A stretch of DNA of 64,000 nucleotides from Pseudoalteromonas piscicida (GTDB lineage: Bacteria; Pseudomonadota; Gammaproteobacteria; Enterobacterales; Alteromonadaceae): positions 809,501 through 873,500 of the forward strand of contig NZ_CP021647.1 of assembly GCF_002208135.1 (NCBI RefSeq), in the 5' to 3' direction. The notes below the pieces were generated by a model. It was not told the DNA's origin. It did not search any database and saw nothing but the letters and a program-made list of their open reading frames with translations. Made by a program: the position numbers and the translations under genes. Below, one piece after another: positions 18,264 to 26,758 of this stretch. The number at the start of each line of letters is the position of its first letter. The stretch's first letter is position 1.

Positions 18264-19340
18264 TCACTTTTTAGACAACCGGTAAGTAGTTAGTATCTTA
18301 CCTTGCTCTGAATACTGTTCTACTTCATACTCTCCCGGACCTAAAAAGAGAGGTTCAGGGGTGGTACAGTGCATTGTGCTCCGATCGTATAAATAACGGG
18401 TGTGATTTTCAATTAAAAAGGCAACAAGTAGCGTTTGGCCCTCGCATTTACTGATCTTGACGGGCATCCATTTATCTCCTAGCTCTACTCTCGCACCATA
18501 GGCCTTATTTCGGCTACCTAGTTGGATTAGGTAATCAGTATTGAAATTGTCATTTTGGGAGACGTCAAACGTAGCCACTTCTGGTTGTATAAGGTTTCTT
18601 ACAACAATAGAAATACTAATGACCTCTCCCTGAGATGTTTCTGCTAGATGGTTGGATAGCATCTGTATTGTATATTCTTTATTATTCTTACGGTTTCGCT
18701 CAAAAACGTGATTATGGCCTACAAATACAATAAGTTTTTCTCTATGGTTAAGCTTATCAGTAATACTTGCCAAACGTGCAGCCATTGCCTCCTTCCTAGC
18801 CTGCTGTTTTTCTGGCCAAGGTAATTCGCTTTTGTTAACGGAAACAGGTTCGTGTCCATACAATGTAAACCCTAATGCTTTTGCATACCTTATGAGGGCT
18901 GCAAACACAGGCTCTGTCGTGTAAACTCCATTAACAGCCATAAACTCTTTTTCTGTATCTGAAAAGGCTTCAAAGCTGATATGAGTAAAACCTAATGCCT
19001 TTAATTCCAGTAATTTACTTTTTAAGAATGCTCTTGGTTCATGTAATGCGTGATTATCATTGATCGCTAACACTTTTACTTTCGGGCTTTTTAGATGAGT
19101 CACAATCTTTTTCCAGCTACTTTGAGAAAGAGTTATATCGTTGTTGGGAAGCGAACCTTGAAAAAGTAATTCAAGTGCCATTCCATTATGCCCAGATAAT
19201 CCGTAATACTGTGCCTGTAATTGTTTCGGGAGTTTTTCTATCGTTTCTTTGCTACTTGGAATATTTTGAGATAATTGCCAAATTTCGTTGGCACTTAATG
19301 GAGCGTAAAAAAACATAAGGAGAAGAGTTAAGAGTTTCAT
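18264..19340 (-). CDS. secreted ChaN/TraB-like (Tiki superfamily-like) protein in graspetide cluster
   Basis: The protein has 358 residues. The start at 19340 gives a clean signal peptide (residues 1-18, LLTLLLMFFYAPLSA); the frame opens earlier at 19379, but that start would lie within a hairpin. The fold signs are AINDNHALHEPRAFLK, then GFTHISFEAFS and later KLIVFVGHNHVFE, the paired H-containing motifs seen in ChaN/EreA/TraB-like proteins (heme-binding, esterase or metalloprotease members). The last about 90 residues form a beta-rich tail. It is the third gene of the cluster, 49 bases after the precursor stop. Its role (esterase, processing enzyme or immunity) is not known; this call is at family level only. 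Confidence 0.6.
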   Translation of the reverse strand: MKLLTLLLMFFYAPLSANEIWQLSQNIPSSKETIEKLPKQLQAQYYGLSGHNGMALELLFQGSLPNNDITLSQSSWKKIVTHLKSPKVKVLAINDNHALHEPRAFLKSKLLELKALGFTHISFEAFSDTEKEFMAVNGVYTTEPVFAALIRYAKALGFTLYGHEPVSVNKSELPWPEKQQARKEAMAARLASITDKLNHREKLIVFVGHNHVFERNRKNNKEYTIQMLSNHLAETSQGEVISISIVVRNLIQPEVATFDVSQNDNFNTDYLIQLGSRNKAYGARVELGDKWMPVKISKCEGQTLLVAFLIENHTRYLYDRSTMHCTTPEPLFLGPGEYEVEQYSEQGKILTTYRLSKK

Positions 19341-19355
19341 ATTTTTCACCGAAAT

Positions 19356-19377
19356 GAGATCAGATTGCTCTGATCTC
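19356..19377 (-). promoter_or_regulatory. hairpin between precursor and downstream gene
   Basis: GAGATCAGA and TCTGATCTC form a perfect 9-base-pair stem with a 4-base loop (TTGC). It lies between the precursor stop (19389) and the start of the next gene (19340). Without a strong T run it would act as a partial terminator or stabilise the precursor message. Confidence 0.6.
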
Positions 19378-19388
19378 AATAATGAACA

Positions 19389-19574
19389 TTAATCTTGACC
19401 ATCGTCTCCGCCGTCACTATCAGGTGTACTCGTCATTGTATCGCACCCGCATGGATTGTCAGGCTGTCTAATACCACCCCCAGCAATAGAGGAGAGCTCC
19501 GAGTCTCTAATGTCTCTTACTTTAGGTTCAACCTGATCTCGGTGTTTTAGGATGAAAGGAGTCACAGATTTCAT
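19389..19574 (-). CDS. graspetide (marinostatin-like) precursor peptide
   Basis: The peptide has 61 residues; AAGGA lies eight bases before the ATG. The leader (1-34) has TPFILKHRDQ at 5-14, resembling the TPFF...-type recognition helix of microviridin/marinostatin leaders, and ends with ELSSIAGGG, a double-Gly-type cleavage site. The core runs about 35-61 and is rich in Thr, Ser and Asp: T46 M47 T48 S49 T50 P51 D52 S53 D54. Marinostatin has a T-M-x-x-P-S-D-S-D core with esters T3-D9 and S8-D11; here T46-D52 has the same spacing of six. The C-terminal acidic tail (GGDDGQD) and C42/C44 are extra. The ligase gene is 47 bases upstream on the same strand. Confidence 0.85.
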   Translation of the reverse strand: MKSVTPFILKHRDQVEPKVRDIRDSELSSIAGGGIRQPDNPCGCDTMTSTPDSDGGDDGQD

Positions 19575-19621
19575 ATGAAATTTCCTTATGAATTTTTAAT
19601 TTGAGTCTAAGCGCTCAAGTG

Positions 19622-20593
19622 CTACTTCACTATATGGGAGTATATGTTAGCCAACGTGTTTGCATAATTTGTAGATATTTGAAATCCACATACTGGTTCC
19701 AACCACTCCCAAATACCGTCCTGATTACATTCTAAAAATACAAAATTACCCTGTTTATCTACTATCATGTCAATACTTCCAAAAGTTAACTCAGCTAGCT
19801 CCATGTATTTCAAAATAGAATGTTTAATATAGTCAGGAAGTTGATAGCAAGTAAAATCTAGAGATAAGTTACCAAAGCGCCAATCAGTTTCCGTAGAATT
19901 GTATTGTTGAGAATCCACTTTAAATGCTAGCAAATCATGTCCAGTTACAACGATCCTAAGCTCAAATTCTTTGACTATCTCGGGCATCAAAAAAGTAGGC
20001 GCAATCGACAGTTCTTCTTGATCTGAATCCAGTAAATGCTCTTGCTCAAGTCTTAGAGTCATAAAATTGTAAGGGATATCAGCTTCGTTGCTTTTTGGTG
20101 GGATCTTCCTTCCTGATAAGGTTTTGATAACGCATTGCTGCTGATAACTGAAATCAACTAAATGTGATTTATTATTACTCACTATAGACGGTGCAATATT
20201 AAGTCCCGCTTGCTTTGCCAATATGCATTGTTTTATTTTTGAACGGTTTCGAAGAGAAGATACTGAGTTAAATGTCTTTCCTTCATATAAAGCGAGTAGG
20301 TTCTGATAGAATCCATTCCATTCATTTTCTAATACTTTTGCAGCCCTTTTATCTTCAATATCAAAGTAAAACCCTGTTCCTTCGAAAATTTTCTTTCGAT
20401 TCCATATAATACTTCTTTCAGGTATTTTTTTATTGTTGTGGAAAAGACTGAAAAGGCCGTTACTATCTTGTTCAATAGTGTAAAGTTGAGGTTGAAATGG
20501 ATCGAAAATAACGGTCTCAATACCTTTGTCGTTTAGCTTTCCTACAACTCTTGAGACTGACGGATCTTTTTTTGCACCAATTACTAGTATCAT
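19622..20593 (-). CDS. graspetide-type ATP-grasp ligase (MvdD/MdnC-like)
   Basis: The protein has 323 residues. It has an N-terminal pre-ATP-grasp domain (MILVIGAKKDPSVSRV), the ATP-grasp region with IKTLSGRKIPPK, the characteristic TDWRFGN segment and the metal-binding FLECNQDGIWEWLEP. These are features of ligases that form omega-ester bonds between Thr/Ser hydroxyls and Asp/Glu side chains in graspetides such as microviridin and marinostatin. The precursor follows 47 bases downstream on the same strand. AAAGGAAG precedes the ATG by four to five bases. It is the first gene of the cluster; no ABC exporter with a C39 protease is seen nearby. Confidence 0.9.
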   Translation of the reverse strand: MILVIGAKKDPSVSRVVGKLNDKGIETVIFDPFQPQLYTIEQDSNGLFSLFHNNKKIPERSIIWNRKKIFEGTGFYFDIEDKRAAKVLENEWNGFYQNLLALYEGKTFNSVSSLRNRSKIKQCILAKQAGLNIAPSIVSNNKSHLVDFSYQQQCVIKTLSGRKIPPKSNEADIPYNFMTLRLEQEHLLDSDQEELSIAPTFLMPEIVKEFELRIVVTGHDLLAFKVDSQQYNSTETDWRFGNLSLDFTCYQLPDYIKHSILKYMELAELTFGSIDMIVDKQGNFVFLECNQDGIWEWLEPVCGFQISTNYANTLANIYSHIVK

Positions 20594-20760
20594 TAAACTT
20601 CCTTTTTAATGTGAGTTAAAAGTAAAAAATATAATACAAGCCTATGACTTTTTTTTTGATTGTCAATAAACTGGCTGTGTTGTGCCACTATCATCCCTAA
20701 AAGAGGCACGTGATTTAGGTTACATTCTAGCAACTAAAACTGTTGTTAATTCAGTTTTTA

Positions 20761-21801
20761 TCAAGCTGATTTTTTGGCTAATAGCTCTTGGCGCACGAGT
20801 TCAGCCCCTGCGCTCAATGCAGCTAGCTTACCTCTTGCCACATCACGAGAAAGTGGTGCCATACCGCAGTTAGTGCATGGGTAGAGTTTGTCGGCGTCAA
20901 CAAACTCAAGCGCTTTGCGTAGCGTGTTGGCAACTTCTTCTGGCGTTTCGATGGTGTTGGTTGCAACATCAATTGCACCAACCATCACTTTTTTACCACG
21001 GATCAACGCTAACAAGTCGATTGGCACGTGAGAGTTATGGCACTCTAAAGAGATAATATCGATATTGGATTTTTGTAGCTTAGGAAACGCCTCTTCATAT
21101 TGACGCCATTCTGATCCTAAGGTCTTTTTCCAATCGGTGTTGGCTTTAATGCCGTAGCCGTAGCAAATATGCACTGCGGTTTCGCATTTGAGTCCTTCAA
21201 TAGCCCGTTCAAGCGCCGCAATGCCCCAGTCGTTGACCTCATCAAAAAATACATTAAAAGCAGGTTCGTCGAACTGAATGATATCGACTCCAGCGGCTTC
21301 CAGCTCTTTGGCTTCTTGGTTCAGGATCTTCGCAAATTCCCACGCTAGCTTTTCACGGCTTTTGTAGTGGTCATCATACAGCGTATCTATCATCGTCATA
21401 GGACCTGGCAACGCCCATTTGATAGGTTTGTCTGTTTGGCTGCGTAAAAATTTGGCATCTTCAACAAAAACTGGCTTTTGGCGAGATACTGGGCCAACCA
21501 CGGTCGGAACACTGGCATCATAGCGGTCGCGAATTTTTACCGTTTGACGCTTCTCAAAGTCCACACCGCTTAGGTGTTCAATAAAAGTGGTTACAAAGTG
21601 TTGACGGGTTTGCTCGCCGTCACTCACGATATCAATCCCTGCAAGTTGTTGCTCTTGCAAAGCAATACGTAGCGCATCGTTTTTGCCATCAATAAGCTCG
21701 TCGCCCTCTAGTTTCCAAGGTGACCACAGGGTTTCTGGCTGAGCAAGCCAAGCGGGCTTAGGTAAACTGCCAGCAGTAGACGTTGGTAATAGTGTTTTCA
21801 T
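20761..21801 (-). CDS. mesD: core methionine synthase MesD
   Basis: The protein has 346 residues; I start it at 21801 (MKTLLPTSTAGSLPKP), since the longer frame runs into the coding region of the upstream gene. It is the barrel of cobalamin-independent methionine synthase without the N-terminal half of MetE: SDGEQTRQHF, then IIQFDEPAFNV, AVHICYGYG, and the zinc-binding Cys region YPCTNCGMAPL. Homologues of this type paired with a DUF1852 protein are the MesD family, which is reported to need the partner MesX and oxygen and to use a methyl donor other than methyl-folate. The DUF1852 gene ends 28 bases upstream and the pair is under a MetJ-type operator. Confidence 0.85.
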   Translation of the reverse strand: MKTLLPTSTAGSLPKPAWLAQPETLWSPWKLEGDELIDGKNDALRIALQEQQLAGIDIVSDGEQTRQHFVTTFIEHLSGVDFEKRQTVKIRDRYDASVPTVVGPVSRQKPVFVEDAKFLRSQTDKPIKWALPGPMTMIDTLYDDHYKSREKLAWEFAKILNQEAKELEAAGVDIIQFDEPAFNVFFDEVNDWGIAALERAIEGLKCETAVHICYGYGIKANTDWKKTLGSEWRQYEEAFPKLQKSNIDIISLECHNSHVPIDLLALIRGKKVMVGAIDVATNTIETPEEVANTLRKALEFVDADKLYPCTNCGMAPLSRDVARGKLAALSAGAELVRQELLAKKSA

Positions 21802-21829
21802 AATAAATGCTGTTCCATATTCCCGTTGA

Positions 21830-22807
21830 TTATAAAGCGTAATTTGCAGACCACTGTTCAAGCACGGTTTGGTAAGGCTTGATAAAATGCTCTTCGGCAA
21901 ATCGACCTTGTGCAATCGCCAACTGGCTGCGCTCTTCGCGGTCATAAACAATCTGTGTTAATGAGTGATCTAGGTTTTTCAAGTTTGGCTGATAGCACTT
22001 GCCCGCAACCGCATTGGCGTTGTAAATCTCAGGGCGGTAGATCTTTTGGAATGTTTCCATGGTGCTGATGGTGCTGATCAACTCCAGATTGGTGTAGTCA
22101 TTCAGTAAGTCACCAAAGAAGTAAAAAGCCAAAGGTGCAACGCTATTTGGTGGCATAAAGTAGCGCACCTGTAAGCCCATCTTTTTAAAATATTGCTCAG
22201 TTAATGATGACTCATTTGGCTGATATTCAAAGCCAAGCACTGGGTGCTGATTTTCAGTGCGGTGATAGGTTTTGTTATCTGATACGCTTAGGCAAATCAC
22301 CGGTGTCTTACTAAAATGAGTTTTGTAAGTATCTGAATCGACAAAGTATTTAAATAGCTTCCCATGCAAGTCGCCAAAGTTAGCTGGGATGCTGAATTTA
22401 GGTTGATCTTTATTATGATCAAGCAATAGCACGCTAAAGTCGTAGTCACGTACGTAAGATGAGAAGTTGTTACCAACAATTCCCTCAATGCGTTCATTAG
22501 TTTTGTGGTCAACGATATTGGTTTTTAACACCTCAATTGACGGGAAAGTTTGTCCACTACCGGCAATATCCATATCTACTGAGACTATCTCAAGCTCAAC
22601 AGAGTAACGGTCGCCTTTTGGGTTATCCCAGTTAGCCAATGCGTTAAAGCGATTATCAATCATCTTTAAGGCATTGCGTAAGTTCTGCTGGCGGCTTTCG
22701 CCTCTTGCTAAGTTAGCAAAGTTGGTGGTGATCCGCGTGCTGTTTGACGGATGGTAATTTTCGTCAAGACGAATGCTCTTAATAGTGAAAGTAAACTCGT
22801 TATTCAT
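21830..22807 (-). CDS. mesX: MesX, DUF1852 family partner of MesD
   Basis: The protein has 325 residues and matches DUF1852 in its opening (FTIKSIRLDENYHPSNSTRITTNFANLARG). DUF1852 proteins are found next to MesD and are called MesX; published genetics indicates that MesD requires MesX and oxygen to make methionine. I see no cofactor motif. Histidine-rich stretches (FSIPANFGDLHGK, YKTHFSKTP) could hold metal, but this is inference. It is the first gene of the pair; the long 5' region contains a MetJ-type operator about 260 bases upstream. Confidence 0.88.
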   Translation of the reverse strand: MNNEFTFTIKSIRLDENYHPSNSTRITTNFANLARGESRQQNLRNALKMIDNRFNALANWDNPKGDRYSVELEIVSVDMDIAGSGQTFPSIEVLKTNIVDHKTNERIEGIVGNNFSSYVRDYDFSVLLLDHNKDQPKFSIPANFGDLHGKLFKYFVDSDTYKTHFSKTPVICLSVSDNKTYHRTENQHPVLGFEYQPNESSLTEQYFKKMGLQVRYFMPPNSVAPLAFYFFGDLLNDYTNLELISTISTMETFQKIYRPEIYNANAVAGKCYQPNLKNLDHSLTQIVYDREERSQLAIAQGRFAEEHFIKPYQTVLEQWSANYAL

Positions 22808-23272
22808 GTTCTTCAGGTATCCAATTCTAATGCTAACGCGCTCGGCAATTACGTTTCACTGCGGTAAACAGGTATCCACGGGGACGCAGTGAGAGTGCCG
22901 AACATTAAGTGATGTGAGATTTATACGTGGATCATAAGATGAAGAAAAACGGTTTTATTTCACATAAAACATGAGTCTGATTCATGAGTTACAAAAATAG
23001 ATGCCGCTTATTGAGTCGCATGTGCAGAAAATATGAGCAATTGCAGAGTAAAACCTGGTGGGAATCTGAAAGTCTAGACTGCTAAATGTCTAGGTTGCAT
23101 TTGTTTCAAGTAAAACGTGAGGAATATTCAAGGCCTATCTGAGTCAAAAGCACCAATGGCAAAGCGTTATGTTGTTATACTCGCCAGCGCTTAGGTGACA
23201 GAAAGGCGAAAAGCAACGCCTATATTACTTACTTAGGTGATTGCGCCTCAATGAAAAGAAGAGATAAGTGGA
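22808..23272. other. intergenic with regulatory site, divergent promoters
   Basis: The 465-base spacer separates mesX (minus) from the TauE/SafE gene (plus). It contains the three-unit MetJ operator described separately. The 5' part of the mesX message would be about 200 bases long if transcription starts at the operator. I found no convincing sRNA or small gene inside it. Confidence 0.5.
23068..23091 (-). promoter_or_regulatory. MetJ operator, three tandem met boxes
   Basis: Read on the minus strand the site is three adjacent 8-mers, AGACATTT, AGCAGTCT and AGACTTTC, scoring 6, 6 and 5 of 8 against the MetJ consensus AGACGTCT. Tandem imperfect met boxes are the known MetJ binding form. It lies 260 bases before mesX, so MetJ with S-adenosylmethionine as corepressor would silence the pair when methionine is plentiful. 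Confidence 0.75.
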
Positions 23273-24082
23273 ATGAGTGAGTTGATATTGTTGTTTGTGT
23301 ATTGTGCACTACTCGGTAGTGTTGTCGGCTTTTTAGCAGGACTGTTGGGTATTGGCGGTGGGCTGGTTATTGTTCCGGTGCTGAGCAGTATTTTACTGAA
23401 CTTTAACGTGTTACCACCGGAGCAAGTGGTCATAGCCGCTGTAGCGACATCGCTGGCATCCATTTTATTTACTTCTACCTCTTCGGCAATCGCGCATCAT
23501 AAAAATGGCAATGTACCGTGGGATTTAGCGCCGTGGATAATGACAGGCGTTGCACTGGGTGCGCTTATTAGTGGTTTTTTGGCAGCGCTATTACCCGAAA
23601 CCGCAGTGCGTATTGTATTTGCAGTAAGCGTAGTATTGATAGCAATAAAAATGTTTTATAGCAGTAAAAATGAGAGCACAACCCAAAGACAGTTACCGAA
23701 TAAAGGTGTACTCACGGTATTAACGACGATCACCGGTGGTTTATCTGCCATGATAGGCATTGGCGGTGGAGCGCTGTTGGTACCGTTGTTGACGTTTTTC
23801 TCTGTCGATATGAAAAAGGCCATTGGCTGCGCTTCTGCATGTGGCATTGTTATCGCACTTTTTGGCTCTGTTGGCTACATTAGCTCGGGTAGTGCGCACT
23901 TTGCACTCTCGGATGGTTTCGCCGGATTTGTTTATTTACCTGCCCTTTTTGGGATTGTGTGCACGTCTTGGTTTACCGCTCCGATGGGGGCCAAAGCCAC
24001 ACATCACTTGCCTGTTGCCACGATTAAAAAGGTATTTGCGGTGCTGCTACTAGTGATGGCGGTGAATATGGCGGTGAATTAG
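23273..24082 (+). CDS. TauE/SafE (YfcA-like) sulfite exporter family protein
   Basis: The protein has 269 residues and eight or so TM helices in two similar halves. Each half has the GxGGG-type motif of the family (GLLGIGGGLVIVPVL and MIGIGGGALLVPLL). The family exports sulfite, organosulfonates or other anions across the inner membrane. It faces away from mesX/mesD across a shared intergenic region, and a sulfur role would fit that neighbour, but no regulation is shown. It ends at its own intrinsic terminator. Confidence 0.88.
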   Translation: MSELILLFVYCALLGSVVGFLAGLLGIGGGLVIVPVLSSILLNFNVLPPEQVVIAAVATSLASILFTSTSSAIAHHKNGNVPWDLAPWIMTGVALGALISGFLAALLPETAVRIVFAVSVVLIAIKMFYSSKNESTTQRQLPNKGVLTVLTTITGGLSAMIGIGGGALLVPLLTFFSVDMKKAIGCASACGIVIALFGSVGYISSGSAHFALSDGFAGFVYLPALFGIVCTSWFTAPMGAKATHHLPVATIKKVFAVLLLVMAVNMAVN

Positions 24083-24088
24083 AAAGCT

Positions 24089-24113
24089 AGCGCTGTTAAT
24101 GCGCTCTTTTTTT
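24089..24113 (+). terminator. Rho-independent terminator after TauE/SafE gene
   Basis: AGCGC and GCGCT form a 5-base-pair stem with a 7-base loop, followed by CTTTTTTT. It begins seven bases after the gene's stop codon. Confidence 0.75.
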
Positions 24114-24121
24114 GGGTAAAT

Positions 24122-24523
24122 TTGTTCGAGTTTTGTTTTATTAAGCGTTATCGACCTTTGACAAAAATTGAAATTAAAAGGCTTATCAAAGAGATCCAAC
24201 TCTTATTCCCTGAAGTTGTTCCTTTGATGGCCGAGCATGAAAAGTGCGCAACAAGCTTTCGCATGGAAGCGTTTGCAAACCTGACTACTTACGCCTTTAA
24301 CAACGGTGAATTAGAGGTCGCAGCGGCATATCTAGACTATATAAACAACAAGCTAACTAACGCAAGTCCGCCACTGTGCAATTTTATTGATGCGTATTAT
24401 GTGGAGCATCTCTTTTGGCGTGCAACACAACGAGGTATAGATTTAGGGTGGCCGCTGCTCCCAACCAACTTAAAAGCCTTATATCTCGACTTTCATGGAA
24501 ACATACCTACCCCGAGGACTTAA
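24122..24523 (+). CDS. uncharacterised protein (DUF7674-like)
   Basis: The product has 133 residues if it begins at the TTG at 24122, directly after a terminator; there is no clear ribosome binding site, so the start is uncertain. It is all-helical, with the core segments FPEVVPLMAEH, EAFANLTTYAFNNGELEVAAAYLDYI and CNFIDAYYVEHLFW. The pattern resembles a small family annotated as DUF7674. No membrane segment or catalytic motif is seen. It precedes a GNAT gene on the same strand. Confidence 0.55.
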   Translation: MFEFCFIKRYRPLTKIEIKRLIKEIQLLFPEVVPLMAEHEKCATSFRMEAFANLTTYAFNNGELEVAAAYLDYINNKLTNASPPLCNFIDAYYVEHLFWRATQRGIDLGWPLLPTNLKALYLDFHGNIPTPRT

Positions 24524-24600
24524 TTCAAAACTGGCGCAAGTTCAATTGAGTGGGTATATTCAATCGTGATCCACATATAGTCGAATACACGGGTAAAGAG

Positions 24601-25086
24601 ATGATAAGAGAGATAACTCGGGGTGATTTTGAGTCGTTTTGGCCAACATTTTCAGAAGTTATCCAAGCGCAAGAAACGTATGCATTTGACTCAACCATGA
24701 GTATGGAGCAGGCATTTTTACTTTGGTGCGAAACGCCGCTCAAAGCCTATGTATTTGTTGAACACGGTGAGGTACTTGGCACTTACTATTTAAAACAAAA
24801 TGCACAGGGCCCGAGCAGTCATATATGTAACTGTGGTTACATGGTGTCGAGTTTGGCTCGTGGTAAAGGAATTGCACGGCTGATGTGTGAACATTCCCAG
24901 CAACAAGCGTTAGCGCTGGGGTTCGAAGCCATGCAATTTAATAGCGTGGTATCGACCAATGAACTGGCGATTAAACTTTGGCAAAATCTTGGTTTTACCA
25001 TTGTGGGCACTATTCCCAAGGCTTACAAGCATCCTAGGCAGGGTTTGGTCGATAGCTATGTTATGTACAAATGGTTGGCTGATTAA
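24601..25086 (+). CDS. GNAT family N-acetyltransferase
   Basis: The protein has 161 residues from the ATG at 24601; the frame also opens at a GTG at 24550. The acetyl-CoA-binding segment is MVSSLARGKGIARLMCEH (R/Q-x-x-G-x-G/A form), followed by the end motif NELAIKLWQNLGF. Such enzymes transfer acetyl groups to amines of small molecules or proteins. It most resembles single-domain GNATs of unknown substrate. It lies between an uncharacterised gene upstream and a convergent LysR gene downstream. Confidence 0.85.
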   Translation: MIREITRGDFESFWPTFSEVIQAQETYAFDSTMSMEQAFLLWCETPLKAYVFVEHGEVLGTYYLKQNAQGPSSHICNCGYMVSSLARGKGIARLMCEHSQQQALALGFEAMQFNSVVSTNELAIKLWQNLGFTIVGTIPKAYKHPRQGLVDSYVMYKWLAD

Positions 25087-25103
25087 AGTGGACAGGCTCT
25101 AAA

Positions 25104-25979
25104 CTAACGTGGCGAATGTTTTGCGCAGTCGATCAGTATTTGTTTACTGCGCATAGCCTTAAGTAAAAAGCTGATAAGCCGCTTGACGTTGGGTAAGGAT
25201 TTTTTTGTTGGATGGGTTAAGATCCATAAATCTGCATAGTGTTCACTCGCTGGTGCAAATTCGATTAAATTAGGAAAATGCCTTGCAATATAATGCGCCC
25301 CTCTGATCATACCAAGCCCTTTGGATGCAGCCTGATGACGCAGCACTAAATCTTCGATTGATAGAGAAATTGGGGCGTTTGGATAGGGCGTATCAAGTAG
25401 CCAAGTCGGTCTTTCTGTTACGCTGGCGGTTATCCAAGAAACGTTTTCACTCGTGCGTTTATCGAGATAGTCTTTATGCATGAAGTAGCCAAGTGAAATC
25501 GGAAATAGCCGGTGACCAACTAAGTGCTCATCCGGAACGTGAGAAGCTCGGATCACAACGTCGGCCTCTGATTTCTCTAGATCGGAAAGTGCATAAGTAG
25601 TATTTATCGACAGCGTGAGATAAGGATTGTTTTGCTGAAATTCATGTAATTCGTCTAACAAGACAAACTGCAAAATTGCTGGGGGGATAGATAGGTTTAT
25701 TTGTTGTTTTAACTGCTTAACCGAAGTGTTAATTTGGCTTAAGTGAGGGGCAAGGCAGGCTTCCATATTTTCAGCGGCACTGAGCAGCTGCAGTCCCAAT
25801 TCAGAAAACGTGACTTTGCCTTGCGAAAGCATGCATATATCAAGACTAAAGCGTTGATTTAAAACATGTAGCCTACGAGATACTGTCGTGTGGTTTACGC
25901 CGAGAACTTTGGCCGCACCTCTGAGTGTATTGGCGCGCTTTAAGGCAAGCAGTAATTGAAAGTCATCCCAGTTTTCCAT
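25104..25979 (-). CDS. LysR family transcriptional regulator
   Basis: The protein has 291 residues with a winged helix-turn-helix at the N-terminus (about 5-60: NTLRGAAKVLGVNHTTVSRRL) and a LysR substrate-binding domain. The ligand is unknown. It follows the NTF2-like gene by 27 bases on the same strand. It is convergent with the GNAT gene, so the target is more likely upstream. Confidence 0.9.
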   Translation of the reverse strand: MENWDDFQLLLALKRANTLRGAAKVLGVNHTTVSRRLHVLNQRFSLDICMLSQGKVTFSELGLQLLSAAENMEACLAPHLSQINTSVKQLKQQINLSIPPAILQFVLLDELHEFQQNNPYLTLSINTTYALSDLEKSEADVVIRASHVPDEHLVGHRLFPISLGYFMHKDYLDKRTSENVSWITASVTERPTWLLDTPYPNAPISLSIEDLVLRHQAASKGLGMIRGAHYIARHFPNLIEFAPASEHYADLWILTHPTKKSLPNVKRLISFLLKAMRSKQILIDCAKHSPR

Positions 25980-26006
25980 GCCTACAACACCAAAGTTTAG
26001 ATGTAA

Positions 26007-26471
26007 TTAAAGTAAAGTGTTTTTCGCATCATGTACAGCGAACGCAGATATTTTCCATTCACCATCAACTAAATAGACGTAGTAGCTTGCGCCTACTTTA
26101 TTAAAAAGTGCGCCTGATTGGGTGTATCGCTCAGCGATGTTGCTCACTAACGCAATATTTTTATCAAGAAAATGAATACTGACCTTGCTCCATTTTACGT
26201 AACTGACACCATCTTCTTTTAGGCGTGTTAAGAATACTTGCACCTGTTTATTCATTTGCGTTTGCGTGATCACGCTCGGTTTTGAACTTGATGACATTAG
26301 CATGAGCGTATCTGTGTACAATTGAGGGCTGGTAGGTAAATCACCAGTTTGTAGATAATGGTTGTATTTACTCATGTAGCTGTCGAACAGTATATTGATT
26401 TTAGTTGTGTCCGTTTCTGCCAATAACTGGCTACTAAAAGTAAATAAAATAAACAAGATGGCTGCTCTCAT
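26007..26471 (-). CDS. secreted NTF2-like (SnoaL-like) protein
   Basis: The product has 154 residues starting at 26471, which is eight bases after GGAG; a start at 26486 gives five extra residues. Residues 1-19 are a signal peptide ending LLAET. The remainder has the length and pattern of an NTF2-like cone fold (FLDKNIALVSNIAERY; VYLVDGEWKISAFAVHD). No catalytic residues can be assigned. It is probably co-transcribed with the LysR gene that follows. Confidence 0.7.
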   Translation of the reverse strand: MRAAILFILFTFSSQLLAETDTTKINILFDSYMSKYNHYLQTGDLPTSPQLYTDTLMLMSSSSKPSVITQTQMNKQVQVFLTRLKEDGVSYVKWSKVSIHFLDKNIALVSNIAERYTQSGALFNKVGASYYVYLVDGEWKISAFAVHDAKNTLL

Positions 26472-26758
26472 AAGATATTGCTCCAAGTCAGTTTTTTATG
26501 AGTCTAGCAGGCAATAACCAGTTTTATGTGGATTATTATGTGCTGACGATGTTGCGCTTACGCACCATGAAACTAAAGAATTTTACCTTTAGCCTTTTCA
26601 AATACAGGGTTAGCCTAATTGCCGAGTCAGCAAATCACTGATGATATCTGCAACATAGCGATAGTCGAAAATCAGCAACAATGTAGTGCGGGATTTCGGA
26701 TTGAAATGGATGCTGCAACCCTTACTCTATGGTGTAACTCAAACCGTTAAGGATTGTT

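Noticed and set aside
20594..20680. Sigma-70 promoter before the graspetide ligase gene
   Set aside because: TTGACA and TATTAT are present on the minus strand, but the spacer is 24 bases, too long for a normal promoter.
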